Shown: positions 1 through 9,128 of the stretch, piece by piece
Position numbering within the stretch: position 1 is the stretch's first letter
Layout: each line of letters begins with the position of its first letter
NCBI GenBank assembly: GCA_035547425.1
Contig: DASZUU010000013.1
Coordinates: 74,275 to 138,274 of the forward strand
Source: Alloacidobacterium sp035547425
Lineage (GTDB): Bacteria > Acidobacteriota > Terriglobia > Terriglobales > Acidobacteriaceae
Reading direction: 5' to 3'
Length of the DNA stretch: 64,000 bases
Made by a program: the position numbers and the translations under genes
Notes under the pieces: model-generated
Database searches by the model: none
Seen by the model: only the letters and a program-made list of their open reading frames with translations
What the model was told of the DNA's origin: nothing

Positions 1-3
1 GAG

Positions 4-1839
4 TCAAAGCAAATTAGTCTCCTGCGGCTTATCGGGCTGTGCGTTATAGATTTCCTCCGCACGCTCCAGCGTATCGATTTCTTCTATCGGCTTGTCATTA
101 CGAATCCGCAGAATGCGCGGGAATCGCAGCGCAAATCCGCTGTCGTGTCGATCCGAACGCATAATATTGTTGAACGCGACTTCAAGCACGATCAAAGGTT
201 CTACGGTTCGGAATCCGCCGTGATCCTCGAGCGTATGCTGCTTGAAAAATTTCGTTAGTTCATCAATCTCTGCATCCGTCAATCCTGAATAAGCCTTGCC
301 GATATTTTTCAGCGAATCGCCATCTTTGACCGCAAACGTGTAATCGCTGAGCACGCCGGCGCGCCTGCCGTGCCCATATTCAGCGCCTGTCACTACCACA
401 TCGAGCGTTGCCAATTCGCGTTTCAGCTTCAGCCATGCAAGGCCTCGGCGCCCCGGCTGATAGATGCTGTGGAGCGCCTTCAACATGACGCCTTCATTTC
501 CTCGCTCGCGCGCTTCAGTGTAAGCGCGATCCAGCTGCTCCGCGCTCTGCAATCGAACAGCAGGCGCAAGCACCAGGCGAGGGAAATGATGGCCGCCATC
601 CGCAAACAGATCGCCCTGTCCTCTCTGCTTGCCTCTTTCGGTTGCTTCTTTAAATTTTTCTACAAATGCTTCCAGCGTTTTCCGGCGTTCACGAAGAGGC
701 CGCTCCAACTGCAATTTGCCATCGAAATAGAGCAGATCAAAAGCCACAAACACAACCGGCGTCTGCTCGCGCATTTCACGAGTTACGCGTTTGCGACCGA
801 TGCGCTGTTGCAGCGACGTAAAGGGGAGAGCGCGCATTTCCGTTGCATTCCACGCCACAATTTCGCCATCGAGAATCGCAGGCGCTGTGACGTGCTCAAA
901 GGCCTCAATCAATTCGGGAAAGCTTTCGCCAATCTCTTCCCGGTTGCGTGAAAACAACCCTACGCGTCCCTGCGCATCCGGATCGCCGCAGTGCAATTGT
1001 GCGCGGATGCCGTCGTACTTATCCTCAAGTTGCGCCTCGCGCAGCGCCTGCTGGGGCGTCACGTCAGCGATGCCGGTCTTCCGGTCTTCCTCGGGCAACG
1101 CCTCGGAAACACCGCTATGTTCAGCGGCAATTTCTTCGCTAAAGCGCTCCATTGCTTCTTCTACTGTCGCCACAGGGCTTGCCAGCATAAAGCCGAGCGC
1201 GTGGAAGAGCTTCATGCGCGCTTCCGAAAGCGTGCCGGCCATTGCCATCTTCGTCACGTCCGGCAAATTGCCGGTGAGCATCACGGCATGGCGAACCTCC
1301 GCAGGCGCGACTGCATATGCTAAGGCAATCGCTTCCTCCACCAGGCTTTGCTTCACCCCGATGCGCATATCGCCGGTCATAAGCTTGATGAGATATTTCG
1401 CTTCCGCCGGCGACGCTTTGCCCAGCAGATCGAGAACAAGCTTCTGCTTTCCGACAGTGCCTTTCGCTGCGGCTAATTCTGAAAAAGCCCTCGTAACATC
1501 CTGCAGCGTCAGCGATGCCTGCACTGTGTGATGCCCGGCCAGCAGATCAAAGGCAGCAGCGCCCAGATCGCCATTACGCCGATATGCCGCATACATGGCG
1601 TTGCGATCGGCTCCTGAAAGCTGCGCGACAGCTTTGGAAAGCGCGGATCCGCGAACGTTGAGAGTGCGGCGATCCGTCTCTGCAAAAGGTTGGCCTGATA
1701 AATAAAGAGCAGCCTTCGAAGCATCTTCCGGCGCAAGCGATTTCAGATATTCCGCAATCAGCGAGCGTTTTTCCAGCCTCTTGCTGGTGGCAGCAAGCTG
1801 TTCACATAACCGGGCAAATCTCTCGAAGGCGGCATTCAT
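4..1839 (-). CDS. ATP-dependent DNA ligase
   Basis: Joins nicks in duplex DNA through a ligase-adenylate intermediate. The 611-residue length suits the single-chain archaeal/bacterial LigB-type family: an N-terminal helical DNA-binding domain (about 1-215), the adenylation domain (about 245-440) and an OB-fold domain. The nucleotide-binding motif KYDGIR puts the adenylated lysine at K274; further ligase motifs are seen as FSRNREE, LDGEIVAW, FVAFDLLYFDG, NEGVMLK and LAWLKLKRE. There is no polymerase or phosphoesterase domain as in LigD and no Ku gene nearby, so a role in end-joining is not indicated. The stop codon is the first thing in the window, so the gene is complete. Confidence 0.95.
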   Translation of the reverse strand: MNAAFERFARLCEQLAATSKRLEKRSLIAEYLKSLAPEDASKAALYLSGQPFAETDRRTLNVRGSALSKAVAQLSGADRNAMYAAYRRNGDLGAAAFDLLAGHHTVQASLTLQDVTRAFSELAAAKGTVGKQKLVLDLLGKASPAEAKYLIKLMTGDMRIGVKQSLVEEAIALAYAVAPAEVRHAVMLTGNLPDVTKMAMAGTLSEARMKLFHALGFMLASPVATVEEAMERFSEEIAAEHSGVSEALPEEDRKTGIADVTPQQALREAQLEDKYDGIRAQLHCGDPDAQGRVGLFSRNREEIGESFPELIEAFEHVTAPAILDGEIVAWNATEMRALPFTSLQQRIGRKRVTREMREQTPVVFVAFDLLYFDGKLQLERPLRERRKTLEAFVEKFKEATERGKQRGQGDLFADGGHHFPRLVLAPAVRLQSAEQLDRAYTEARERGNEGVMLKALHSIYQPGRRGLAWLKLKRELATLDVVVTGAEYGHGRRAGVLSDYTFAVKDGDSLKNIGKAYSGLTDAEIDELTKFFKQHTLEDHGGFRTVEPLIVLEVAFNNIMRSDRHDSGFALRFPRILRIRNDKPIEEIDTLERAEEIYNAQPDKPQETNLL

Positions 1840-1883
1840 CTCACGAATATAGATGGGATCTGTCGCTGCTGGAAAAAGAAAAA

Positions 1884-1912
1884 TGCCCGCCCATACACAA
1901 GTATGGACGGGC
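1884..1912 (-). terminator. Rho-independent terminator of the TonB receptor gene
   Basis: A 12-bp inverted repeat with one mismatch (GCCCGCCCATAC / GTATGGACGGGC, loop ACAA) lies just past the stop at 1928. Read on the minus strand it is followed by a T-rich run (TTTTTCTTTTT). Confidence 0.8.
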
Positions 1913-1927
1913 GCATTCTGTTGCTTC

Positions 1928-4900
1928 CTAAAACAGGAACTTCAATCCGAACTGAAAGACGCGCGGCGAACCGGCGCTCGTAATCTGTCCATAGGTTCCC
2001 GAAGAAACACTGGCAACCGGGTTTGAGAAATTAACGCGGTTAAAAGTATTAAAAGCTTCCGCCCGGAATTGTGCGTGAACACGCTCGCCCTGCAGAAAGT
2101 CTTTAAAGATGGACGTGTCGACATCGGCATAACCTGGACCTCGCAAGCTATTGCGGCTCGTAGTTCCGAAGGTGCCTGTTGCCGCGGGAACAAAGGCAGC
2201 AGTATTGAAATACTCCTTGATCTTATTTACTCCTGCCGGACGCAAGGGATTGCCAACAATGTCCGCATAGTCATTGCCGATTCCGGAAAGTGAGCGATCC
2301 GTACCGCTGACCACGGTAAAAGGCGATCCTGTTTGCAGGCTCGCAATCCCATTCAGCTGCCAATGGTTCAGAAGCGCACTCTTAAAGCCGGTAACATCCA
2401 CGTGCGGCGTCACATAGTTGATCGAGAGATTGTAGCGAATCGCCTGGTCAAAATCCGCCGGTCCGCGTCCGCTCTGCAGGTTAAATGGATTGGGCGGTCC
2501 GGTATTGCCTTCGGTTGCGCTCGAGCTGTTGTCGATTGCCTTCGACCAGACAATGTTTGTCAGCAGTGTCAATCCGTTGTGGGATCGCTTGACAAGGTTC
2601 GCCTGCAACGAGTTGTAGATCGCATATTCATAAGACTGCGCAATCTCCACTGCTGCAAGTCCGGGATAGAGGCGGCGCGAGTTTTCGTTGCCGACCGTAG
2701 CGCCCGGCCCATAAATGGCCGGATTAAACTGACGTGAGCCAATGATGTGTTCTCCATGATTGCCCACGTATGCGAGTGAGAACGCAACATTATCCGGCAA
2801 CTGTTGCTCAAACGTCAGGTTCCAATTTTGCGTATATGCCACCTTCGATTTCGGATCGAGCACGCCGCCGGAGACTGGAAGCTGAAACTGATAATTTGCG
2901 AAATCCGACGGGCTTACGTGTCCGCGTGGAAAGGGGCTGCCGCCCGGATAACCGGCATAGATGTTGTCCCATGTTGCCGATGGCGCTGGGTAGGTCAGGT
3001 ATAAATCTACAGGCTGCATGGCGTCAGTGCGCTGATAGAGCAAGCCTTCAGGAAAGCCATAGAAAATCCCGTAGCCGGCGCGGATGACTGTCTTTCCTGC
3101 TCCGTCTACGTTGTAGGCAAAACCAACGCGAGGAGCAAAGTCTTTCCAGTTTTTCTGGAAGACCGATTCCTGCAATCCCTGGTCGCCTTTAAAGACAAGC
3201 CCCTGCGGCGCATTCGACGCAACCTGCGATTGGAAGCCCGGTATGAATCCCACCAGCGTTTCATTTAAATCAATCGGCGGCAGCCACGGATCCCAGCGCA
3301 ATCCGAGATTCACGGTCAGGTTCCGCAGCACCTTCCAATCATCCTGGACGTAAATCGAAGGGCGGTTGGTGCGCAGATATGCCTTGCGTCCATTGTCCTG
3401 AAAAAATTGCGAATCAAGGCCGAGATAAAAATCCGCCAGTGCTGAACCGCTCGTTTTCGTTCCTGCAGGCAGTGCTGCTCCGGTAGGCGCTGCCGTGCGC
3501 TGGCCATTGAACGTATTATCACCCGGCGTGTAGGAGTAGTCGTTCATATTCACGCGGTCGCGTTCATACTCTGCGCCTACGTCCAAGGTGTGCGCATGCA
3601 GCACCTTGATCAGGCCGCCTTTATAGTCGAATGAAGTAGCTGCCTGCGTGAGCGCGCCGCCGGAGAAAATATTCACGAAGCCGGAGATATTAGCGCGAAT
3701 ACCTGGAAAGATTGTTTCACCGGGACTGCCGAGCGGAACATTCTGTCCTAAATCCTGCAATGACTGCAGGCCGGGAGCCTGTGGAATCTGGGTGCGCGCA
3801 AAGCGGCCTGCGCTTGCGGAAAATGTTCCGGTAAGAGTCGGGCTGAAGACCTGCGTATCCGTCACAATCACTGATTGATTGCGGAAGTAGTTCGCTGCAT
3901 AAAATCCCAGCGGAGCATTGAACGGCCGCTGAAAATTGTCTTGATTGTAGAAATAGCGGCCACTCAGGTGGTTGTTCTGCGTGATCACCTGATCGATCTT
4001 GGCCAGATACTGCGTGCTGTCAATGTTTGAGTTGGAAGTGGAATTGAACACACCGGTTACAGGATCGGAAGCCAGCGGCACAAGATACTTCTGCGCCAGC
4101 TTGCCTGAGAGCGTATTGATCGGAGTCGGAATAATGTTATTCGGATAAGGCTGTCCTGTCGCGGGATTGAAAATTGCAATGCCCTTGCCTAAGAGCGCCG
4201 AAAAGTCGCCGTTAAGCTCCGCTGCAGTCGGAACAGTAATGGAGATCGGATTGGGCGAAGAACGTTGTTGCAGGTCCTCTGCGCCGAAGAAAAAGAAGGT
4301 GCGATTCTTGATGATGGGACCGCCCACCGTTCCGCCAAATTGATTGAGCTTGAAAGGCGGCGCTGTCTGCTGAAAGTAGTTGCGCGCATCTAGCACCGTG
4401 TTGCGCAGGAACTCATACGCGGATCCATGAATATCATTGGTTCCCGACCGTGTAGAGAGCTGTACCAGCGCGCCCGCTCCGCCGTATTCGGCGCTGTAGT
4501 TTGACGACTGGATTGTAAACTCCTGCAGCGCGTCCGGATTCGGCAATATAGGAACGGAATCGAAAAAGCGGTTCGTATAAATGGCGCCGTCCAGTTGAAA
4601 ATTATTCTGTGTAGCGCGCAGCCCGTTCACGCTCAGGCCGGTATTGTCCTGCTGGCCGGATTCCGTTCCAACACTTGTCAAAGTTGTGCCCGGCGTCAGC
4701 ACCGTCAGCTGCAGCGGATTGCGCCCGTTCAGCGGCAGCTCCTGTATCTGTTTCTGATCCACAGATGTCTGCACGCTCGAGGAAGCAGTCTGGATCAGCG
4801 GCGCAGCCGAAGTAACTTCAACCGATTGTGTCACGCTTCCAACAGCGATCTCGATGCGAAGATCGAGTGTCTGGCCCGTGAGCAGCTGAATACCGTCGCG

Positions 4901-5176
4901 CTTCTGCGTCTCAAATCCATCGCGGCTCACCTGCAGCGAGTAGGCTCCGATCGGAAGAGCGGGGAAGACGTAAATTCCGTCTTCATTCGTCGAAGCAGAA
5001 CGTACTGTTGAGGTGGCGCTGTTCGTAGCAGTAACAGTCGCGCCTGAAATCAGCGCTCCGCTCGTATCCACAACGGTGCCGCGAATGCTGCCTGTTGCCT
5101 GAGCGTGAATAGCCGCAGTAGGAAGAAGAACAGCAAGGAATGCTATGAAAAAGAAATTGCGTTTGGCTGAATGCAT
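1928..5176 (-). CDS. TonB-dependent receptor, Oar-like, with carboxypeptidase-regulatory-like domain
   Basis: Large outer-membrane beta-barrel (1082 aa) of the acidobacterial Oar-like group, expected to take up oligosaccharides or other bulky nutrients with TonB energy. The start at 5176 is chosen because an AGGAG sits just upstream and the protein then opens with a Sec signal (MHSAKRNFFFIAFLAVLL, cut near HAQA). A longer reading frame to 5239 adds 21 residues without signal-like character. A CarboxypepD_reg-like beta-sandwich (GSIRGTVVD..., about 28-110) precedes the plug (ELPLNGRNPLQL) and a barrel ending in an aromatic residue (FGLKFLF). Substrate is unknown. It is oriented like the upstream sugar/sulfonate operon at 5530-9997 but is separated by 353 bp and has its own candidate promoter. 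Confidence 0.9.
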   Translation of the reverse strand: MHSAKRNFFFIAFLAVLLPTAAIHAQATGSIRGTVVDTSGALISGATVTATNSATSTVRSASTNEDGIYVFPALPIGAYSLQVSRDGFETQKRDGIQLLTGQTLDLRIEIAVGSVTQSVEVTSAAPLIQTASSSVQTSVDQKQIQELPLNGRNPLQLTVLTPGTTLTSVGTESGQQDNTGLSVNGLRATQNNFQLDGAIYTNRFFDSVPILPNPDALQEFTIQSSNYSAEYGGAGALVQLSTRSGTNDIHGSAYEFLRNTVLDARNYFQQTAPPFKLNQFGGTVGGPIIKNRTFFFFGAEDLQQRSSPNPISITVPTAAELNGDFSALLGKGIAIFNPATGQPYPNNIIPTPINTLSGKLAQKYLVPLASDPVTGVFNSTSNSNIDSTQYLAKIDQVITQNNHLSGRYFYNQDNFQRPFNAPLGFYAANYFRNQSVIVTDTQVFSPTLTGTFSASAGRFARTQIPQAPGLQSLQDLGQNVPLGSPGETIFPGIRANISGFVNIFSGGALTQAATSFDYKGGLIKVLHAHTLDVGAEYERDRVNMNDYSYTPGDNTFNGQRTAAPTGAALPAGTKTSGSALADFYLGLDSQFFQDNGRKAYLRTNRPSIYVQDDWKVLRNLTVNLGLRWDPWLPPIDLNETLVGFIPGFQSQVASNAPQGLVFKGDQGLQESVFQKNWKDFAPRVGFAYNVDGAGKTVIRAGYGIFYGFPEGLLYQRTDAMQPVDLYLTYPAPSATWDNIYAGYPGGSPFPRGHVSPSDFANYQFQLPVSGGVLDPKSKVAYTQNWNLTFEQQLPDNVAFSLAYVGNHGEHIIGSRQFNPAIYGPGATVGNENSRRLYPGLAAVEIAQSYEYAIYNSLQANLVKRSHNGLTLLTNIVWSKAIDNSSSATEGNTGPPNPFNLQSGRGPADFDQAIRYNLSINYVTPHVDVTGFKSALLNHWQLNGIASLQTGSPFTVVSGTDRSLSGIGNDYADIVGNPLRPAGVNKIKEYFNTAAFVPAATGTFGTTSRNSLRGPGYADVDTSIFKDFLQGERVHAQFRAEAFNTFNRVNFSNPVASVSSGTYGQITSAGSPRVFQFGLKFLF

Positions 5177-5529
5177 AATCTCCTCGTTGGCTTCATAGAG
5201 CCGTGAGCGATAAATAAAAATGAATAATGAAGATCGCAAACGGCAGAACTGCCGATGACCGGAGATGACTTATCTCAGTCTCGCTCGCATTTGAGATGGG
5301 AACACGGAACCTTCAGAATCAGCTCAATAAGGGGAACAATCTGACTTCCGGGAATTCTTCTCTGGCGGGGTGCAGTCGCTGCCGTGAAGCTAGAGGCAAC
5401 AACAACAACAAAGAAGAGAATAGACTTCCACACGCGCTGAGACGGCGTAGGCGAACTTTCGATTGGAAAGCTGTGAAGTCATGACAGAACAATACCATTG
5501 GCGTGCCTTCAACGCAATCATGGAAGCTT
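5177..5529. other. Intergenic region upstream of the TonB receptor
   Basis: No gene is visible. It holds the candidate minus-strand promoter at 5211-5239 and an AAC-rich stretch near 5398-5415. Short open frames here have no recognisable similarity or ribosome binding site. No clear terminator follows the MFS gene that ends at 5530. Confidence 0.5.
5211..5239 (-). promoter_or_regulatory. Candidate sigma-70-like promoter for the TonB receptor
   Basis: On the minus strand TTGCGA (5239-5234) and TATTTA (5216-5211) are separated by exactly 17 nt, about 35 nt before the chosen start codon. This is by eye only and the -10 box is poor. Confidence 0.35.
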
Positions 5530-6801
5530 TCATGCCGATACCGCCTGCTGTTTTCGATATTGCTTCCCAACAATGAAGAGAAGAGTAGTGCCGATGAGCG
5601 GCATAAATGCCACCATCATAAAAACCGGCGCATACGAAACATGGTCCACCAGGTATCCGGTAAGCAGCGGAAAAAGCAGCCCGCTCAACCCGCCGGCAAC
5701 GCCCGTCAACCCTGTAGCCCGGCCTACTGCATGGTCGGGAAAAAGATCCGTAACCGCGCCAAACATATTTGCCGAAAGAAAATTGTCCGCCATCACCGCA
5801 ATGCCGATAGCAACGAATGCCGTTGCCGTATTCGCCAGATAAGGCACCGCCAGGCTGGATACGCAAAGCGCGGCGCTCAGATACATGGTGATGCGCCGTA
5901 CCGTGTAAACGCTGAATCCCCGACGCAACAGAAATCCCGCCGCCCACCCTCCAGCTACGCCGCCAGTGTCTCCAAGAAAAAACGGAATCCAGCCGAGAAA
6001 GCCCACCTGTGTCAGCGTCAGATGTCGCACGCTATACAAGTAGCTGGGAATCCAGTACCAGTAAAACTGCATCACTGGCCCGATAAAAAAGCGGCACAAC
6101 ATCACTGCCCACGCAGACGACTGTCCCAGCAGGGCGCCCAGAGACGTCGCTTGTGCGCGTATCGACTTCTCCATGCGCGCATCGCGATAGAAAAACATCC
6201 ACAGCGGCACCCATAAAACGCCCAGGGAAGCCGGCAGCAGAAAGGCGGTACGAAAGCCATAGTGCTGCGCCAGGTACACCACCAGCGGAGGCGCAATCGT
6301 TGCGCCGATCATACTGCCGCTGTTGAAGATGCCGATGGCTAGCGTACGCTGCCCCGGCGCAAACAGGCGAAAAATCGCCTTCATGCCGCCGGAATAGTTG
6401 CCGCACTCACCTGTGCCCATCCAGAAGCGGGTGATGCCAAGCTGCAATCCGGATCGCGTTACAGACTGCGCGCCCGTTGCCAGAGACCACCACAGCACCG
6501 CGCCCGCAAGCCCAAAGCGCACGCCCCAGCGATCCATCAGCCAGCCCATCGGAAACTCACCCGACATCATGCCGAACTGAAATGCCGCAACAATGCGCCC
6601 GTACTGCTCATTCGAGAGATGCAGCATCTGCCGTAGCACCGGCGCGAGCACAGAAACCGTTTGTCGATCGATAAAGTTGATGATCGTAATCGCCAGCAGC
6701 AGCGCAAGCACAATCCATCGTGTGCGCGCATCGCCGGGCTTTTCTATAAAGCCTGTCGTGCCGTGCGCCTCATGCGCCGCTGTAGAAATCACGCTCATCA
6801 A
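5530..6801 (-). CDS. MFS transporter, anion:cation symporter (hexuronate-like) family
   Basis: A 423-residue twelve-helix permease of the inner membrane. The first helix has the family signature INFIDRQTVSVL, loop 2-3 has GWLMDRWGVRFG, and helix 4 has GTGECGNYSGGMKA, which matches the GxGExxNxPxxxK pattern of the ACS family that carries organic anions such as hexuronates, galactonate and phthalate. It is the last gene of a four-gene operon, starting 9 bp after the SsuD-like monooxygenase. An anionic substrate would suit a sulfonated sugar or a sugar acid made by the neighbouring enzymes. That substrate link is inference. Confidence 0.9.
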   Translation of the reverse strand: MMSVISTAAHEAHGTTGFIEKPGDARTRWIVLALLLAITIINFIDRQTVSVLAPVLRQMLHLSNEQYGRIVAAFQFGMMSGEFPMGWLMDRWGVRFGLAGAVLWWSLATGAQSVTRSGLQLGITRFWMGTGECGNYSGGMKAIFRLFAPGQRTLAIGIFNSGSMIGATIAPPLVVYLAQHYGFRTAFLLPASLGVLWVPLWMFFYRDARMEKSIRAQATSLGALLGQSSAWAVMLCRFFIGPVMQFYWYWIPSYLYSVRHLTLTQVGFLGWIPFFLGDTGGVAGGWAAGFLLRRGFSVYTVRRITMYLSAALCVSSLAVPYLANTATAFVAIGIAVMADNFLSANMFGAVTDLFPDHAVGRATGLTGVAGGLSGLLFPLLTGYLVDHVSYAPVFMMVAFMPLIGTTLLFIVGKQYRKQQAVSA

Positions 6802-6810
6802 GTACCTGCG

Positions 6811-7935
6811 TTACTTGATCGGTCGAAATTCGTTTCCGACAAAATCATCTGCCTGGCGCGCGCTCTTCGTTTCTGTCTCAGGCGGATCAATCGGTAACAA
6901 CGGAAAGAGCAGTTCAGCGACGCGATACGCCTCTTCCAGGTGTGGATACCCCGAGAGAATAAAGCTTTCAATTCCCAGATCAGCGTACTCCAGCATGCGC
7001 TGCGCCACTGTAGAGGCATCGCCCACCAGCGCCGTGCCCGCGCCACTGCGTACAAGCCCAATGCCCGCCCATAGATTCGGGCTTACTTCCAGATTGTTCT
7101 TGCTGCCTTGCACCAGCGTCGCCATGCGTCGCTGTCCTTCCGAATCGAATTTCGCCAGTCCCTTATGCGCGCGTTCTATCGTCTCCGCATCGATGTGCTT
7201 GATCAGATCGTTCGCTGCCTGCCACGCCTCATCGTTCGTCTCGCGCACAATCACGTGCAAGCGAATGCCGAAGCGAATTTTTCGGCCTTTGCTTTCAGCC
7301 AGCTTGCGCACGCGCGCAATCTTCTCTGCAACCAGCGCCGGAGTCTCGCCCCACGTCAGGTAATAGTCAATATGCTCGGCTGCAATTTCCATCGCAGCAT
7401 CGGATGAGCCGCCAAGATAAAGCGGCGGATGCGGCTGCTGCACCGCAGGATAGTAAACACGCGCATTCTCGACATTCAGGTGCTTGCCGTGAAAAGTAAA
7501 TGTATCGCCGCTCAAAAGCTGTCGCCAGATTTTCAGAAATTCGCCCGTCACCTCGTAGCGCTCATCATGCGAAAGAAAAACCCCATCCGCAGCCGCCTCA
7601 TGCGGATCGCCGCCTGTAACAACATTGATGAGCAACCGCCCGCCTGAAAGACGGTCAAAGGTCGCCGTCATGCGCGCAGCAACAGTAGGCGACATAATGC
7701 CGGGCCGCACCGCGACCAGAAATTTCAGGCGCCTGGTACTCGGCATCAGTGTGGAAGCCACGACCCAGGCATCCTCGCAGGAATTGCCGGTCGGCAGCAG
7801 AACAGCATGAAAGCCGAGATCGTCGGTAGCCTGCGCAATCTGTCGCAGGTAAGCATAATCGGTAACTCGCGATTGCTGACTGGAGCCGAGATAACGTCCA
7901 TCGCCGGTGGTAGGAATAAACCAATTGATCTGCAT
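6811..7935 (-). CDS. FMNH2-dependent alkanesulfonate monooxygenase-like protein (LLM class, SsuD type)
   Basis: Bacterial-luciferase-like TIM barrel of 374 aa, close to E. coli SsuD over its whole length. SsuD cleaves C-S bonds of sulfonates with FMNH2 and O2, releasing sulfite and an aldehyde. Residues known as active-site residues in SsuD are present with a one-residue offset: C53 (PTGNSCEDAW), R225 and H227 (RFGIRLHVIV), R296 (GLVRSGAGTALVGD) and Y330 (LSGYPHLEEAYR). The N-terminal loop reads IPTTGDG where SsuD has PTHGDG, so the position of His11 is Thr10. No flavin reductase (SsuE) or SsuABC transporter gene is adjacent. Instead sugar-type enzymes and an MFS permease share the operon, suggesting a sulfonated sugar or sugar-like substrate rather than general sulfur scavenging. 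Confidence 0.9.
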   Translation of the reverse strand: MQINWFIPTTGDGRYLGSSQQSRVTDYAYLRQIAQATDDLGFHAVLLPTGNSCEDAWVVASTLMPSTRRLKFLVAVRPGIMSPTVAARMTATFDRLSGGRLLINVVTGGDPHEAAADGVFLSHDERYEVTGEFLKIWRQLLSGDTFTFHGKHLNVENARVYYPAVQQPHPPLYLGGSSDAAMEIAAEHIDYYLTWGETPALVAEKIARVRKLAESKGRKIRFGIRLHVIVRETNDEAWQAANDLIKHIDAETIERAHKGLAKFDSEGQRRMATLVQGSKNNLEVSPNLWAGIGLVRSGAGTALVGDASTVAQRMLEYADLGIESFILSGYPHLEEAYRVAELLFPLLPIDPPETETKSARQADDFVGNEFRPIK

Positions 7936-7949
7936 GTCTTTCTCCTGGT

Positions 7950-9128
7950 TCAGGAAAACTCCGTATGTGAAATCACTTTATGCGTCCAGTAAGAGCGCAA
8001 TGCCATCTGCACGGGGCGCGATGCATCGATGCCGGCAGTGAGCGGCGCATTGGCTGCGCTTCTGTTAAGAACTGCATCCACAAAATTCCTGGTATGCGCT
8101 CTCTCCAGGCTTTCTGTAGCTGTTACTGTTACAGATTCGCCCTTGTTCGGCGTAAAGATATATCCTTCGCGAGCCAGATCGAGCGTGCCTTCCGTGCCCT
8201 CAAAAAATACAGTGGGCCGGTCGTCTCGAATCGAAAGCACCGATGACTCAAAATTCAGGTTCCAGCCGTTATATCCAAGGATCGCGCTCACCGTGTCAGG
8301 GTTTTCTCTTCCATCGTGAAGCTGATAGATGCCGCCCAGTGCCGCTGCCGTCTGCGGCTGTGCATCGTTGAGCATCCACTGCGCTACATCCACCCAATGC
8401 GTCAGAATATCTGCCAGCAATCCATTGCCGTAATCGGGATAGTAACGCCATGCCGTGTAGCGCGCTGTCTCGTAGGGCACATGCTTCGCCGGGCCAAGAA
8501 AGCGACCCCAGTCTAAGCCGGCAGGCTTCGGTTCCGGTTTGATATTGCGCTGCTGCCACGGAAAGTTATGCCACACGGCGCGCGCAAACAGAACCTTGCC
8601 CAGCTTCTGTTCAGCAAATATTTCTTGCTTCGCCTGCAAGTAATGTGCGCCGCTACGCTGCTGCATGCCGCATTGCAGTACCACGTTGTTGCGCTGTGCC
8701 GCATCCGTCAGCACGCCGCGCTCTTCCCAATGGTGCAGCGTCGGCTTCTCCAGATACACATGCTTGCCCGCATCCAAAGCATCTTTTCCTATCGTCACGT
8801 GTAGATGATCGGGTGTAGCAATCAGTACGGCATCGATATTCTTCTGTGCCAGCAAATCCTGATACGCAACAAACGTCTTTGGCGGAGGTGCATTCTTCAA
8901 CAGGCGCGAAACAAAGAGATTCGTCTGCGCGTCATACACATCGCTCACAGCCGCAATGTCCACGCGGTTGTCCTGCAGAAAACCGCCGCTCACAATCGTT
9001 CCCCGGCGTCCCAGTCCAATTACGCCCAGCGCCAGGCGATTATTCGCGCCCGCCACGCGAGCATAGGAGCGTGCGCTCATGCCCACAGCGGCAGTTGCGG
9101 AAGCCAACAGAAAATCGCGGCGGTTCAT
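7950..9128 (-). CDS. Tat-exported Gfo/Idh/MocA family oxidoreductase
   Basis: A 392-aa NAD(P)-dependent sugar oxidoreductase. It starts with a twin-arginine signal (MNRRDFLLASATAAVG), so it should act in the periplasm with a tightly bound cofactor. The Rossmann fold begins GVIGLGRRG (35-43), and the family EKP motif is at 127-129 (VYLEKPTLHHW). A later DILTHWVDVAQW fits the conserved Asp/His substrate segment. Its start overlaps the stop of the upstream TIM-barrel gene by 4 bp (ATGA), so the two are translationally coupled. Exported Gfo/Idh proteins paired with AP-endonuclease-type TIM barrels have been linked to 3-keto-glycoside formation and cleavage; whether that holds here is inference. 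Confidence 0.9.
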   Translation of the reverse strand: MNRRDFLLASATAAVGMSARSYARVAGANNRLALGVIGLGRRGTIVSGGFLQDNRVDIAAVSDVYDAQTNLFVSRLLKNAPPPKTFVAYQDLLAQKNIDAVLIATPDHLHVTIGKDALDAGKHVYLEKPTLHHWEERGVLTDAAQRNNVVLQCGMQQRSGAHYLQAKQEIFAEQKLGKVLFARAVWHNFPWQQRNIKPEPKPAGLDWGRFLGPAKHVPYETARYTAWRYYPDYGNGLLADILTHWVDVAQWMLNDAQPQTAAALGGIYQLHDGRENPDTVSAILGYNGWNLNFESSVLSIRDDRPTVFFEGTEGTLDLAREGYIFTPNKGESVTVTATESLERAHTRNFVDAVLNRSAANAPLTAGIDASRPVQMALRSYWTHKVISHTEFS

